A stretch of DNA of 64,000 nt from Favolaschia claudopus. Its lineage: Eukaryota > Basidiomycota > Agaricomycetes > Agaricales > Mycenaceae. Positions 53,925 to 64,000 of the stretch are shown piece after piece. The DNA lies in NCBI GenBank assembly GCA_037176885.1, contig JAWWNJ010000012.1, positions 868,001 through 932,000 of the forward strand, written 5' to 3'. A model generated the notes under the pieces. The model made no database searches. It worked only from the letters and a program-made list of their open reading frames with translations, and was not told the origin of the DNA. Within the stretch, counting starts at the first letter, position 1; each line of letters opens with the position of its first letter. Both the position numbers and the translations under genes were made by a program.

Positions 53925-56674
53925 CTAACTCGAATTCTGAGCACTGTCAGAACAGAAACATAACCCCACACTGACATTAATTCCACGCAAATTGCAGAAA
54001 TCTGTGCCCATAACGAGTAGGCGTAGAGCATCCAAAAGATTTTCTGTGTGGGGGCAAGATCTTAGTATATAGCTCCACGAATTGCTAACACTGCGATTGC
54101 GGCAATCACTACCTCTCTAGATGAAACGAACATCACTTTCGGCAGACTCACCGTGAAAGCAATAGATTGTCGGCGAGCGTCAGTAGAATGCGCTCGGCGA
54201 GTACGTCGAGGGTTGCCTCAGGATGCAAGTCCCGAATACAAGATGACTTGAAGGCACTGACAATCAGTTTCATTGTGGTTTCCTTCAGGTGCTCTAGACT
54301 CGGAGCTTCCCCGGCGGAGCGAAGAGCAGTAGCAATCAGAGTCATCATCTCCTGCCAGGAAGCATCCAACACCAAACCAACGTAGGGAAGGCAGAAGTCT
54401 GCATATTGGTGATCAAATTCAAGGAAGACGTAAGCCTGAATGATCCTGAGCAGTCGAGGAGCAACACCACCGAGTCCGATATACTGCAGCTCGTCCGGTT
54501 TCATCAGAATATCCGTTCGAGGCAATTTCATCATGTGGAACTCGAATTTCGCCATGTATACGATGTCCTCCCATTGCCGGATCAATTTCCTAGGTGCGTC
54601 ATGGCACTTGACCAACATCACAATATGTGATTGCAGGAACAATGTTATTGCATACCTTCAACCAGGTTAGAACTTCCTTTGTTCCCTTACGGTGCCGGGG
54701 CCCACAGTAGGAATTGAAAATGAGATTGAGGTTGAGGTTGATACAATCAAGACTTTTTGCCATTTCTGACGATAGCTTCATCGTAGTGATGAAGTTTAAC
54801 TTGAGCTGCCTGAGTTCAGGATTTTTAATATTAATTCCTTTGGCCCACGGGAAGCAAAATTACTCCGTAGCGTGTCGCGTGGGCTCGAAACTTGGATATG
54901 AGCGCTGCGAGTCACAAAATGCTTTAATGACATTGACAGCCAGGCAACTCCTAGCAGTGTTGTTGAGGTAGAATTCTCCTGAACGGTCCGGGTTGATCAA
55001 AAAATTAGGAAACGAAGCATGATGCCACATGAAGAGTTCCTTTTTGCCATCTGTTTCTGGCAGCCAGATCACGGAACGCAACCTGCGGAGAGTCAGACGG
55101 ATGTTCGTGGGTTCTATTTGTAGAATTTGTGCAATATTGCTAACGGAGAAAGAGTTTGATGTCCACATTTCGTTTTGCGCAGAATTAACTGCCAAGATTC
55201 GCCGCAGTCGGGATTGACTCGGGACAGCCTTGAGGATCTGGATGTATAGTTGATCGAGCTCAGCGAAGGGCGAATTGGACTCAGGATCCAGTTCCCCGAC
55301 TCCCATCACGATATCCAGACGATCGACAGGATTCCAGTCTTGGTCTTCAATAAATCTGATAACCGTGACGGCATAGATGAAATGACCAGATGACTTTGCA
55401 ACGAGCGTGTTGATAACATTGTAATCCGGCCAAGGTTGGATGATTTCAAGCATTGCTTCGTGTGTGGTGCGAATGCGTTCGAATTCATCGATGAGATACA
55501 GTTGAATGTCTTGGAACGAGCCTCTGATAACGAGTTGGTCAAAAGACGTTGGAGGCGCCGCGGCGTGAATGTGATATTCCGGTCTACTGACAACCAGGAA
55601 GCGAAGGTCAGACGAGTGTGCATCTATAGCGCAACACATGATCTGCTGCTGCAGGCGCTCGCCGTCGCATTCATCAAGACCGTCTATCACCATAACAAAG
55701 GGGTGATCAGAGCCGGCATCGTGGTACGGCTCCAGAATGAGTGTTTGCAGCTGACTTGACAGCGATTTTCCGACCAAGGCAGGATTTTTTGCTACACGCG
55801 GGGCGAGGGCGGCCATGAATTCTGGGCATACAGTAGCTAACTGATATGCCAGAGTGGGGAATAGTTTCTGAGGATTTCCGCGAGACTGATGGCCTCTTTT
55901 AAAGAAGAACCCGCCGCCGAGAGAACCGCGAGCATGTAGTTGTTGGCAAAAGGACTGGGCAATCGACGACTTGCCCGTACCTGCAGGTCCGTGCGTCCAA
56001 AGAGGCTTTGAGTCTTCGGTGGCGCATGACCATGCGTCAAGATGAGCTAGATATTCCTTTCGCGTGTCTCGATGGCACGGTGGGCGGCCGTAACTTTCTC
56101 CCGAGTCATGAGAAGCCTCGTTGGCAGCAGCTTCATGTAGGATTCGCATGGCTACGTCGGTGAATAAGTGAGGAACGAAGATCAGAAGAATGCGAGACGG
56201 ACCAGCTTCAATCTATACGAATCACAATAGATGAGAGACAAAGCAGTGAGTACGTTGGAGCAACCTACCTGCAGCTCCAAAGTGCTCATGTTGTAATGAT
56301 TGTTATTGAACACAGGGCCCTGTCCGAAACCTCCCTGACCACCCAGACCATTTCCACTACCGCCGCTGCCACCAGTGCCACCTGCTCGGAATATTGTTGT
56401 CCAACATAGTGAAGACTTCATATATTCATGGCGCACCAGAAATATTGATGTTGTAGACGTTTGAATCGACAACAAGTCGTGTAGATAATGGACTCGAATG
56501 CGGATGACAAAAATGCGGGACAATGATGGACGACAAAGGGTTCTGTTGCCCCAGTAGTGATGAAGCAACTTGAGGTGAGTCGTTAGGAAAGTGATGAGGC
56601 GCGCCTGGCACGGAGGAACGTTGTTGCGATTGTCCCTGCGCACCTGTTTCGATGTGGTCTGACTCGGAGCCCAT
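53925..56674 (-). CDS. NLR-B: NACHT-domain NLR, apparently intact
   Basis: Exon 1 starts at 56,674 (MGSESDHIETGAQGQSQQRS). Exon 2 is the glycine-rich leader (GGTGGSGGSGNGLGGQGGFG, then PVFNNNHYNMSTLELQ). Exon 3 joins in frame (IEAGPSRILL) and carries P-loop GPAGTGKSSIAQ, Walker B VMVIDGLDECDGE, the arginine-bearing FLVVSRPEYHI sensor, and the downstream helical region ending about 54,870. C-terminal exons give KLNFITTMKLSSEMAKSLDC, VKCHDAPRKLIRQWEDIV and RSCPHTENLLDALR, stop TAG at 53,925-53,927. No C-terminal WD40, ankyrin or TPR repeats are visible, so the ligand-sensing part is short. Presumed cytosolic STAND NTPase of fungal innate immunity or heterokaryon incompatibility. Confidence 0.8.
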
Positions 56675-57485
56675 GCCAGGGTGTGTGCTGGTGTGTGCTG
56701 CAGAAAAGCGCCACGACGTGACATGTCACGTACGTGAGCTGCGCTTGGACCTTCGGAGTCCGAGGTCGACAGGTTTTTCCATCATCAAATCAACGGAACA
56801 GAACGGAATCAAAACGGAACCATGCTGGCGCATGGCTGTGCTCCCGGCCCTGTGGCGCCTTGCGCATGCCAGTGTTGTCGATTTTGCCAGTGTTGTCGAT
56901 TTTCAAGTTTCTCGTGTGACTACATGGTCCCCCGCTGGGCACACCCTTTGTGGAACTGGAAGGTTAGTTCCGCAAAATCTGACACAGATGGCTAACGAAG
57001 ACCGAGTCTCTGACCCCGGTCGAGGACGATGCCACCTGGGTATAATCTATTGAACGAATTGACAGGCCTACTTACCTAGGCTCGGCGCTCGCTCAGGCTC
57101 GCTCCGAGTCACTCGAAGATTACAGACAAGAATATCGCTCTGTTTTTATAGTTGACCGGAGTATTGAATTCTACGATTTAAGTATAGCTTCAGTCTCGTC
57201 TGATTCTCCACCAGGTCAGTGAGACGTTCTAGCTTGAATGATCCTTGAATGATCCTCACTGTAGACATCGGAGGCTAGGTTTCCTATTCTCTCGTTCACA
57301 GTGTCAAATCTCGGAATCCCTCCGTCGACTTGCAAAATCTCTTACGGCCTTGTTCTTGGTCCATCGGCGACCCTCTCGTCGCCGTCGGAAGCATCGTAGC
57401 TTCCCTCGGATGCCCAGCCCGTAAAAACCTGATGACGGCACGATGGCCCCAGGACCTTCGGTTCAACGGCTGAACGGCTGAGAGC
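56675..57485. other. Intergenic region
   Basis: No gene recognised. It includes a near-perfect duplication gtgtgtgctg/gtgtgtgctg at about 56,681-56,701, and ccagtgttgtcgattt twice at 56,869-56,901. Confidence 0.4.
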
Positions 57486-57493
57486 TATAAATA
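57486..57493 (+). promoter_or_regulatory. TATA box of the FAD oxidoreductase gene
   Basis: TATAAATA lies 36 bp before the ATG at 57,529, preceded by a GC-rich inverted-looking stretch (ggttcaacggctgaacggctgag). With a normal TATA-to-start distance the 5' untranslated region would be only about 5-15 nt. Confidence 0.55.
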
Positions 57494-57528
57494 CTGGGTA
57501 GCTTCTTTCATCCATTCAAACCCCATAG

Positions 57529-59647
57529 ATGTTCACTTCACCAACACCTCTCACGTTCTTGCTTTTTCTGGTAGGCCAAGTACATGCAAAGTGTCGCAGC
57601 TTGCCTGGGAGCGCCGGCTGGCCCGCCGAGGCTTCGTGGCGCACCCTTAACACAACGGTCGGCGGGAGGCTGAGTTCTGTCGTGCCGCTTCCAAAGTATT
57701 GCGAAGGTCTTCCTGGTGGAGGGTGTACCGACGAACAATGGCAGAGCGCGTTGTTCAGAAGCCAAATCCCCGGCGCTATGAATCAGGTATGTATGCTCAG
57801 GTATATCTTGTGCTTGCCTAGCTAAAAACCATTTCTACTATACAGGACAATTGGGGGCAAGGCTACGATCTCACCCCACCTTCCCTCTGCTTCCGAAACT
57901 CGAGCTCACTTGCATGCGGACAAGGTGATGTTCCACTTTATGCCGTGGAGGCAGAGACCGTCGCGGACGTTCAGGTATGAATCTCGCTCTCTCACTCAAT
58001 TCCACGTCAGATCATATGAATCGCATTATCCTTCCTTAGGCCGCAGTCAAATTTGCCAACTCCCACAATCTCCGCCTTACAATCCAATCTTCCGGGCACG
58101 ACTACCTCGGCCGGTCCACGGCCCCGAATTCCCTCCTCATTCACATGGCGAAATTCACCAACCTTGTCTTCTCCGATGCCTTTGTCGTCGACGGCAAAAA
58201 CGTGGGCTCCGCTGTGACCGTTGGCCCGGGCGTTCATCTGCAAGACATCTACGCCCAATCAAAAGCTCACGGGAAAATCGTCGTTGGAGGGACAGCCGCG
58301 ACTGTGTGTGCGGCGGGTGGATATCTACAGGGCGCGGGTCATTCGGCACTTTCGCCGCTTCTTGGGTTGTCTGCGGACAACACACTCGGTACTTTGCTCG
58401 AATTCCGATGCATGCGTGATACTCACTCAAATGGTGCAGAATTCCAGATCGTTGTAGCTGACGGGACGCTCCTCAGAGTCAATGATGCAGAGAATTCGGA
58501 CCGTGAGTCTTCCCCTGCCCTAGTCTAAGCTCTGATAATCCAATTCAAATCGGAATTCTAGTATTTTACGCCTTGCGCGGCGGCGGCGCTGGAAGCTGGG
58601 GCGTAATCGTCTCAGCCACCCTCCGCACCTTCCCGACCTTCAACGCAACCGTCAGCCTGATTCAAATCCAGACCTCGACAAACGCAGCAGCAGCCGCTGT
58701 CGCCCGCGTCAACGCAGAGCACATATTTGATCTGGACGCCGTCCCGGGTGGCCAGTACTTCTATCTTAATCGACAGTTACAAGGCAACTCATCTCTCATC
58801 GATATCTTCTTCCAAACCATCTTGCCCAAGACGGAGGTAGACGACGCAACATCCATTCTTGCACCGTTTTTGCAAGACCTTTCGACTATTCCCGATGCCG
58901 AAATTGTTTCGCAGATCGTTGAAGAGAGGGTTGTTAATGATATATTGTACAATGCAGATGATGATGCTGGCGGTAATATCGTATTGGGGTCGCGGTTGAT
59001 TCCGACTACAGCGTATCAGGCGATCGACGCGTCGGAGACTGTTGAGAAGGTATATCGAGAACTGTTGGATGCCGGGGCGCCTGGGTAAGTGTATCGTTCC
59101 ATCTTCTGAGAGCATCTTGATTCACACGACGTCCGTTAAGAATCCTAGGACATCTCGTAGCTGGAGGTTTGTCTCGATTATGGTTGCTACTTTGTTAGAA
59201 ATAATGCCTGGTCTTTCCATAGGACAAGTCTCAGCGAACGCTAACATTTCTTCCGCGATAACTCCCGCCTGGCGCACGGCCAAGACTCATGTACGTTGTC
59301 AAACACACTCTCGTATCGCGAGTACTTACTTGAAGCAACCTTGTTTTCTGCAGATCGTCATCCCCAACGGCTGGGCCGACTCCGCCTCCATCGACTCAAT
59401 CAACACCGTCCGCGGCCAATTTCAAAACACCTTCCTCCCCATCCTCGAACAGCTCTCAGGCCCCGATGCAGGCGCGTATTCAAACGAAGCCGATACATTG
59501 GAGCCCAACTTCCAGACGACATTCTTCGGTCCGAACTATGCGAAGCTAAACGCTATCAAGGCGAAATATGACCCGGAGGATCTCTTCATCGTTGCTACGG
59601 GGGTTGGGAGTGAGAGGTGGGATCAGTGGGGGATGTGCACTATTTAA
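57529..59647 (+). CDS. Secreted FAD-dependent oxidoreductase, berberine bridge enzyme type
   Basis: Exons 57529-57786, 57846-57974, 58040-58388, 58440-58502 and 58562-59084 join in phase; then a stretch to 59,290 and a last exon 59354-59647. Signal peptide (PLTFLLFLVGQVHA) is followed by the PCMH FAD domain: YAVEAETVADVQAAVKFA, IQSSGHDYLGRS (His ~149, expected 8-alpha-FAD link), VGPGVHLQDIYA, GGTAATVCAAGGYLQGAGHS (Cys ~219, expected second FAD link). C-terminal BBE-type end FFGPNYAKLNAIKAKYDPED...FIVATGVGSERWD. It oxidises a small substrate using oxygen outside the cell; substrate unknown. At 59,085-59,225 one splice junction is a base out of phase: either a 54-nt intron-like piece is retained or there is a 1-nt change. 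Confidence 0.85.
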
Positions 59648-60084
59648 TGTGACGCGCCCCGCCAACCTAAGATGCTGTCCCTCGCTCTGACGTTCCTCGT
59701 TGCTTGCCTATAGTACAAGTAATTGAACTGATATTAATTCATGCTCGGTGGCCAAGCAATTGAGTCTATGCTCTTTCGTCCCACCAACCGGTCCTTCCAG
59801 CGCAAGTTCAGTCCGATTACTGTAATCTCGAAGGAGAATTGAATCGTGTACTTGGGGGTTGCATTCTTAGGCAAACGCCGGAGGAGTACAGACTGCTGCC
59901 ATACAAGCTGATCATAAGGTAATCGAAGTATCCTAGCAGACGTTCGAGATACTGGCTCGATCGCCGCCTCTACTCTTCAAATCAGTACAAGCATTCAACC
60001 TCCGCTTGATTATTCCAGCGCTCCTGGAAATCTAGATAACTAGACTCACAATAGCACCGGAATCTTAGTGGTCGAGATAGTAAT
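59648..60084. other. Convergent 3' flanks
   Basis: No gene; contains the 3' ends of the FAD oxidoreductase (+) and F-box-like 1 (-) genes. An alternative last exon of F-box-like 1 (NFFLNLTHRYAYKLLSRPLR, stop at 59,982) is open here. Confidence 0.4.
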
Positions 60085-61040
60085 TTATACGCGTATCTGT
60101 GGGTCAGATTCAGGAAGAAGTTTGACACTGAGGGTGAACAGAAACATACCCTGAGTTTTTGCATTACGTTTTCGGGCAACGAATGCCTCCGCGCGGGCCC
60201 AAAAGTCCTCCTCACCCCAAAATCCGCTTTCCAAATCCTCATATATCTGGCTGACCACCAGTACCACGACACGTGGATCAGTTACGGCGAGAGCGTGGAG
60301 AGTAGTTTCAAAGGCACGGGCACTCCCAACGTTCGAGAACAGAGTTATCAAGACACAAAGTGTCGAACAGTGCTCCAAAGTAGGTCGGAGAAGTCGGGTG
60401 CTCAGCGCCTCTGAGAAGCAGAGATGCGTGAGCGCGGGAAGTGACGCAAGATTAGACCACTCGTTCCAATCCCATAGTGCGGTGTTTAGCCCGGAGGCTC
60501 GATCGAAGTATAGTTCCAGATGGGTCACGGAGAGGAGCATTGGCCGCGTCAGCATATTGCCTGCCCACGACGCCGGAGCAAATGTGTTGTCGACCCACAA
60601 ACACAGTCTTTGTAGGCGCATGTTATCGAGAACTATAAGCAGATCGGCGGGTAAATTGCCGTCAAAGTAGAGGGATCGGAGATTGGAGCAGTGGGACAGA
60701 AGCGTCTTCAAGGGTTCCATCGGGGTAGTAGTAGTGTACGCCACGCAGAGATGGCGTACGTTCTGCTGCAAGAAAGCTGCTGGCCTGGCCTGAACGGCGA
60801 GAAGGCGAGAGTCATCGTGAGCTACGATTGTGATGCTGCGGTACAACAAGGGTTCAATCCTGCATATCAGTCAGCCCCGAGCCAACTCGAGTGGATCTAC
60901 CACTGCTGGCAGAGTCAATGAACATACCACTGATGAACCCGACTACAAACGAGAAGGAGAGTCGGAATATCGGATCTATCAAGATATGCCGCCGTCTCGA
61001 ATATCTCCCGCTCAAGCTCTGGCGGAAGGACTGGCTCCAT
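60085..61040 (-). CDS. F-box-like/LRR protein 1
   Basis: Exon 1 starts at 61,040 (MEPVLPPELEREIFETAAY, then LLLVCSRVHQW) and ends at 60,928. Exon 2 from 60,859 continues IEPLLYRSITIVAH, then leucine-rich repeats (LSHCSNLRSLYFDGNLPADL, LLSVTHLELYFDRASG, LPALTHLCFSEAL). The N-terminal block is the Agaricomycete F-box-like motif (LPPELE-x4-ETAA...LL-VC-RVH-W-EP-LYR). Such proteins may be Skp1-Cullin-F-box substrate receptors, unproved. Two 3' ends are possible: intron retention with stop at 60,085, or splicing at 60,150 to a further exon. Confidence 0.75.
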
Positions 61041-61174
61041 GCAAATCGACTGTGAGGTTTGAGCACAAGAGAGTGTGGGAGAAGCGCTGTCAATCAAGCC
61101 GCCATCATGTTTGGCTCAATTTGCACCCCATCACTGATGCTCCCAAATTCCTTCTTGACTCCAACCACCCACCG
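61041..61174. promoter_or_regulatory. Divergent spacer of the F-box-like pair
   Basis: 134 bp between the two ATGs, probably a shared promoter. Confidence 0.35.
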
Positions 61175-62137
61175 ATGGAAACGTCTACGGATCCTATATT
61201 GCCGCCCGAACTCGAACGGGAGATATTCGAGACCGCAGCTTTACAAAATCGCCGCAATATCCACCCTCTTCTCTTCGTTTGCCGCAGGGTTCATCGATGG
61301 TGCGTCGCGCCCGGGCCCCCAAGCTAAAACCGTCATCGAGTTGGCATTGAACGACCACAAGTCGAACTAACGAATCGCCTATACATACTGCAGGATAGAG
61401 CCCTTCCTGTACCGCGTCCTTCAGGTCCTCAGCCCCAGAGGTCCTCGCTTCCTTGCGTTCTACTCTAAGCCCGCGACTTTCAAGCAGGAGAGTTTGCGCC
61501 ATGTCTGGGTGGACGACCGCGTGTCAACGTCTGCTATGATAGCTCTCCTTTCCGAATGCCCGAGACTCCAATCCTTTCATTTTGACGGGCGCCTTCCCCA
61601 GGAAATTCTCCCCCTCCTCGACGACATGCGAATCCAGAATCTCAGCATCTAGTCGATCACGATTTTAACTCACACGCGATGCTTCCTCGCTCTATGTTTC
61701 TCTCCGTCACTCACTTGGAACTAGTGGGCATGACGGATGGGTGGGCAAAACTAGCATTACTCCCGGTGCTTACACACCTCTCGTTGTCGGAGTCTTACAG
61801 TGGTCGTCCACCGACTTTGGATTACTGCCTACATCTTGAAGTTTTGGTCATCAATTTTCACGACTGGGAAGTGGCTAGATGCTTCGAAGAGCGTCTTCGC
61901 CTTCAACCTGATCCACGCATAGTTGTGAGCACGGTGCGAGAGGTGAACAAGTTTGCAGAATGGGAAAAGTGGGCATGGGGCGAGGACAATTATTGGAGTC
62001 GCGTAGACGCCTTCCTGGCTAAAAAACGCAGGGGTGAGATCGAAGGTACGCTAATTGTCATTCGGTTCAGCCAGAAGCACTTCTATAGTAACCGGATGCT
62101 GACAGGGTCATGTTACTTGCTCCGATCTTCCTCCTAA
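61175..62137 (+). pseudogene. F-box-like/LRR protein 2, frameshifted
   Basis: Exon 1 (61175-61300) starts METSTDPILPPELEREIFET and ends VCRRVHRW. After a GTGCGT...GCAG intron, exon 2 (from 61,394) gives IEPFLYRVLQVLSPRG and LSECPRLQSFHFDGRLPQE up to a stop at about 61,650. From there the paralogous sequence continues in another frame (VDHDFNSHAMLPRSMFLSVT, then LALLPVLTHLSLSES), as in F-box-like 1. No intron signals explain the switch; a one-base deletion near 61,648 does. Hence a likely young pseudogene or a sequencing error. Confidence 0.7.
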
Positions 62138-63488
62138 GCAAATCGAGGAACAACCTGCTTCTGGATGAATCCCTCGAGTGAGTCGAACTTGACTCCAAGC
62201 GCAACAAGCTTAGGGTTGGGGAAGGGAGTGTCCTTGTACGCCCGAACTTTAGCTTGATACGTGAACTATACCGAACGAAATATCGATCACAACGATTCAA
62301 ATTATTTCAAACGGAAGAACGCACCATCTCATCGAACTCGGCCATTCCTCCAGTGGGAAGGGAGGTGAAAGTCACTTCTTTCTTGAGGGCTTGTATCAAG
62401 CAAGTCAAATCAGCATCAAGGCCTAGAAGAAAGCAACACGCGAAATGGAACACACCCTTCCCGATAGCAGCCGCAAGTTCCGGATACGTGAACTGTGCGC
62501 TGACGACGGGGAACGCCCCGCCAACAACGCCCTTGCTGGCGTCTTTGTAATGTGTGAGGAGGCCGACGGCGGCATGCCCGATATCTTTGGTGAAAGTTGC
62601 GTCTTGCACGTCCGTGTTCTCGAATTTGGGGATTGCGATGTTGTAGCCGGTGTCTGTCTTGGTGAGAGAGCCGAATCTGTGTTTTGCAAAGAAAGTAGTT
62701 AGTTGCAGCTCTGGGTGAATTCGATGGGAGTAAGAATAGAACGCACTTCCAGAGATTGTCGAGGAACCAGCAGGTCAGGAGGGAGGCGTAGGGGAGACCG
62801 GATTGCTTCAGGTACTCTTCGATGACTGCTTTGTCTGCGTACACGAAACGATTAGTGCATGGCTACGAAGAAGAAAATTGAGCAACGTACTATCGTAGTG
62901 ATAAACGTGTGTGAATTTTCCATTGGTTTCTTTCGTGATATTGGGGAGGGAACTGTCGATTGAGAATTTGAGTCGCGATGGCTTTCGGCACAAAGGTAGA
63001 AAAATTGAACGCACGAAAAGATGAAAAACTTGACGCCGACGGCTTTCGATGCGTCGACGAGGTTTTTGCCTTGAGTGATCTCGAGTTTGCCCTTCGGGTC
63101 GGCGGGGAAGACTTCTGGGTCCCAGAAGTTGGTTACCTGTGGTGCCCGACGCGAGTGTCAAGACTGCTTCAAGTTCGCAAAATGAGAAGAGGAGAATCAC
63201 GCACCCCAAAAACCGCTTCGCTTCCCTGGATGGCTTTCTTGAGAGACTCGACGTCGGAGAGGTTACCCGAGACGACTTCGATGCCTTTGGCGATCAAGGC
63301 TTTGCTGGCAGCGGAGTCGACATTGCGCGAGACGGCGCGAGGGGTGTATTTGCCGTCGGCGAGGACGGCTTCGAGAACGGCTCCCCCTTGTTGATCGAGA
63401 GCGTGAGCAACGACGATTGAGGATGAGGAGAAAGTCCGATAGACTGACCTTGAGCTCCAGTAGCACCGAAGATAGTGATGATAGGCAT
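62135..63488 (-). CDS. NmrA-like NAD(P)-binding protein 2
   Basis: Start at 63,486-63,488 with the Rossmann motif MPIITIFGATGAQG, then VLADGKYTPRAVSRN, KGIEVVSGNLSDVESLKKAI, NFWDPEVFPADPKGKLEITQ, NITKETNGKFTHVYHYD, EYLKQSGLPYASLLTCWFLD, GYNIAIPKFENTDVQDATFT, KEVTFTSLPTGGMAEFDEM and a last exon ending FIQKQVVPRFA (stop 62,135-62,137). At least six short introns. Each block aligns with NmrA-like 1 (6,785-8,140), so the gene pair arose by duplication. Its 3' end meets that of the F-box-like 2 pseudogene. Confidence 0.82.
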
Positions 63489-64000
63489 GTTGTTGTTGGT
63501 GGTTGAAGGTTAGCTTGAAGGATGGAAGGACTGGGATGTGAGCTGGATCACCTCGCCAACTCGTAGGGTTTTTATGGCGCTGGTATATCAGAACGGTGAC
63601 CATGGTCATGCATTACTTCGACAAAAACTCCCTCCGGGACACCGCGCTGCCAATTTCAAAATCGAAGGTCGCATGGCGTAGACCGCCGGCGATAACCTTT
63701 CTGCGAAAGTTGAGCGGTGAGCGCTGACCAAGCCCCAGTACGGCCAAGCGGTCTGCCGCGGGCGTTCGGTCCTACTCCCTCCATTACTAAGGCAAACTCA
63801 TATGGGATGAGTAGCGATACGCACCAAAATAGGGTAGAGAAGGGCAGACACAACGGTAAGAGGTCCATTAGTGAGACAATTTCATGACATATCCCGCTTG
63901 ACGACAATGGCATTCGTGGCTTATACAAGACAGAAAAGCTCTTGAAACCGATTAGAAGCAACCTCCAAATTCAGGAAAGAGATACTCACGAGTTGAAAGC
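63489..64000. other. No gene seen
   Basis: Upstream region of NmrA-like 2. Open frames lack family features; the window ends here. Confidence 0.35.

Larger units (their letters stand above)
44900..56700. repeat. Segmental duplication unit B
   Basis: Holds, in the same order as unit A, S2, the copia-free integration site, the SDR relic, the repeat field, gene T and NLR-B. It lies directly downstream of unit A in the same orientation, so this is a tandem segmental duplication of roughly 9-12 kb. Confidence 0.75.

Noticed and set aside
1..64000. tRNA, rRNA or other structured RNA genes
   Set aside because: None recognised by eye; a covariance-model scan would be needed to exclude them fully.

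Overview
The window is nuclear DNA of a basidiomycete fungus, most likely an Agaricomycete (mushroom). The evidence is: genes broken by many 46-60 nt GT-AG introns (plus a few GC-AG); lineage-typical families (KDZ transposase with a CxC2 cysteine cluster, NACHT-type NLRs with a glycine-rich leader, LPPELEREIFE-type F-box-like proteins, RNase H1 N-terminal-like proteins); and a young Ty1/copia retrotransposon. No rRNA, tRNA or CRISPR feature was recognised. The species is not determined.

Layout. (1) 1-4.0 kb: a divergent gene pair A1 (-, RNase H1 N-terminal-like) and B1 (+, large nuclear-looking protein). (2) 5.4-6.7 kb: an NLR 3' fragment in inverted orientation, then an NmrA-like NAD(P)-binding gene. 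(3) 9.1-10.4 kb: a decayed hAT-like non-autonomous element. (4) 10.5-56.7 kb: two copies (unit A and unit B) of a segmental duplication, each holding a secreted-protein gene, a short-chain dehydrogenase relic, a degenerate GC-rich repeat field, and an NLR gene. (5) 57.5-63.5 kb: a secreted berberine-bridge-type FAD oxidoreductase, a divergent F-box-like pair (one frameshifted) and a second NmrA-like gene.

Unit A is interrupted by a two-level nested insertion. A copia element (12,576-37,315; two 246-bp LTRs that look identical, target-site duplication AATTG) sits at a site that is still empty in unit B near 47,150. That copia element is itself split inside its polyprotein gene by a 19,933-bp insertion (13,333-33,265) flanked by an exact 7-bp duplication AGACAAG. 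Removing the insertion restores the copia reading frame.

The 20-kb insertion is the centre of interest. It carries a full-length 1056-aa KDZ transposase with CxC2 cluster, a RING-finger gene beside it, an 866-aa protein whose C-terminus resembles the fungal TET/JBP 2OG-Fe(II) dioxygenase family but appears to have lost its iron ligands, several small nuclear-looking or coiled-coil proteins, a protein with two RNase H1 N-terminal-like domains, and a second copy (A2/B2) of the divergent gene pair seen at 1-4 kb. The right end has an in-frame 72-bp repeat and a ~109-bp minisatellite. I read it as one giant, recently mobile KDZ transposon with cargo. That reading rests on the junction geometry and the gene content; the terminal inverted repeats are only weakly visible.
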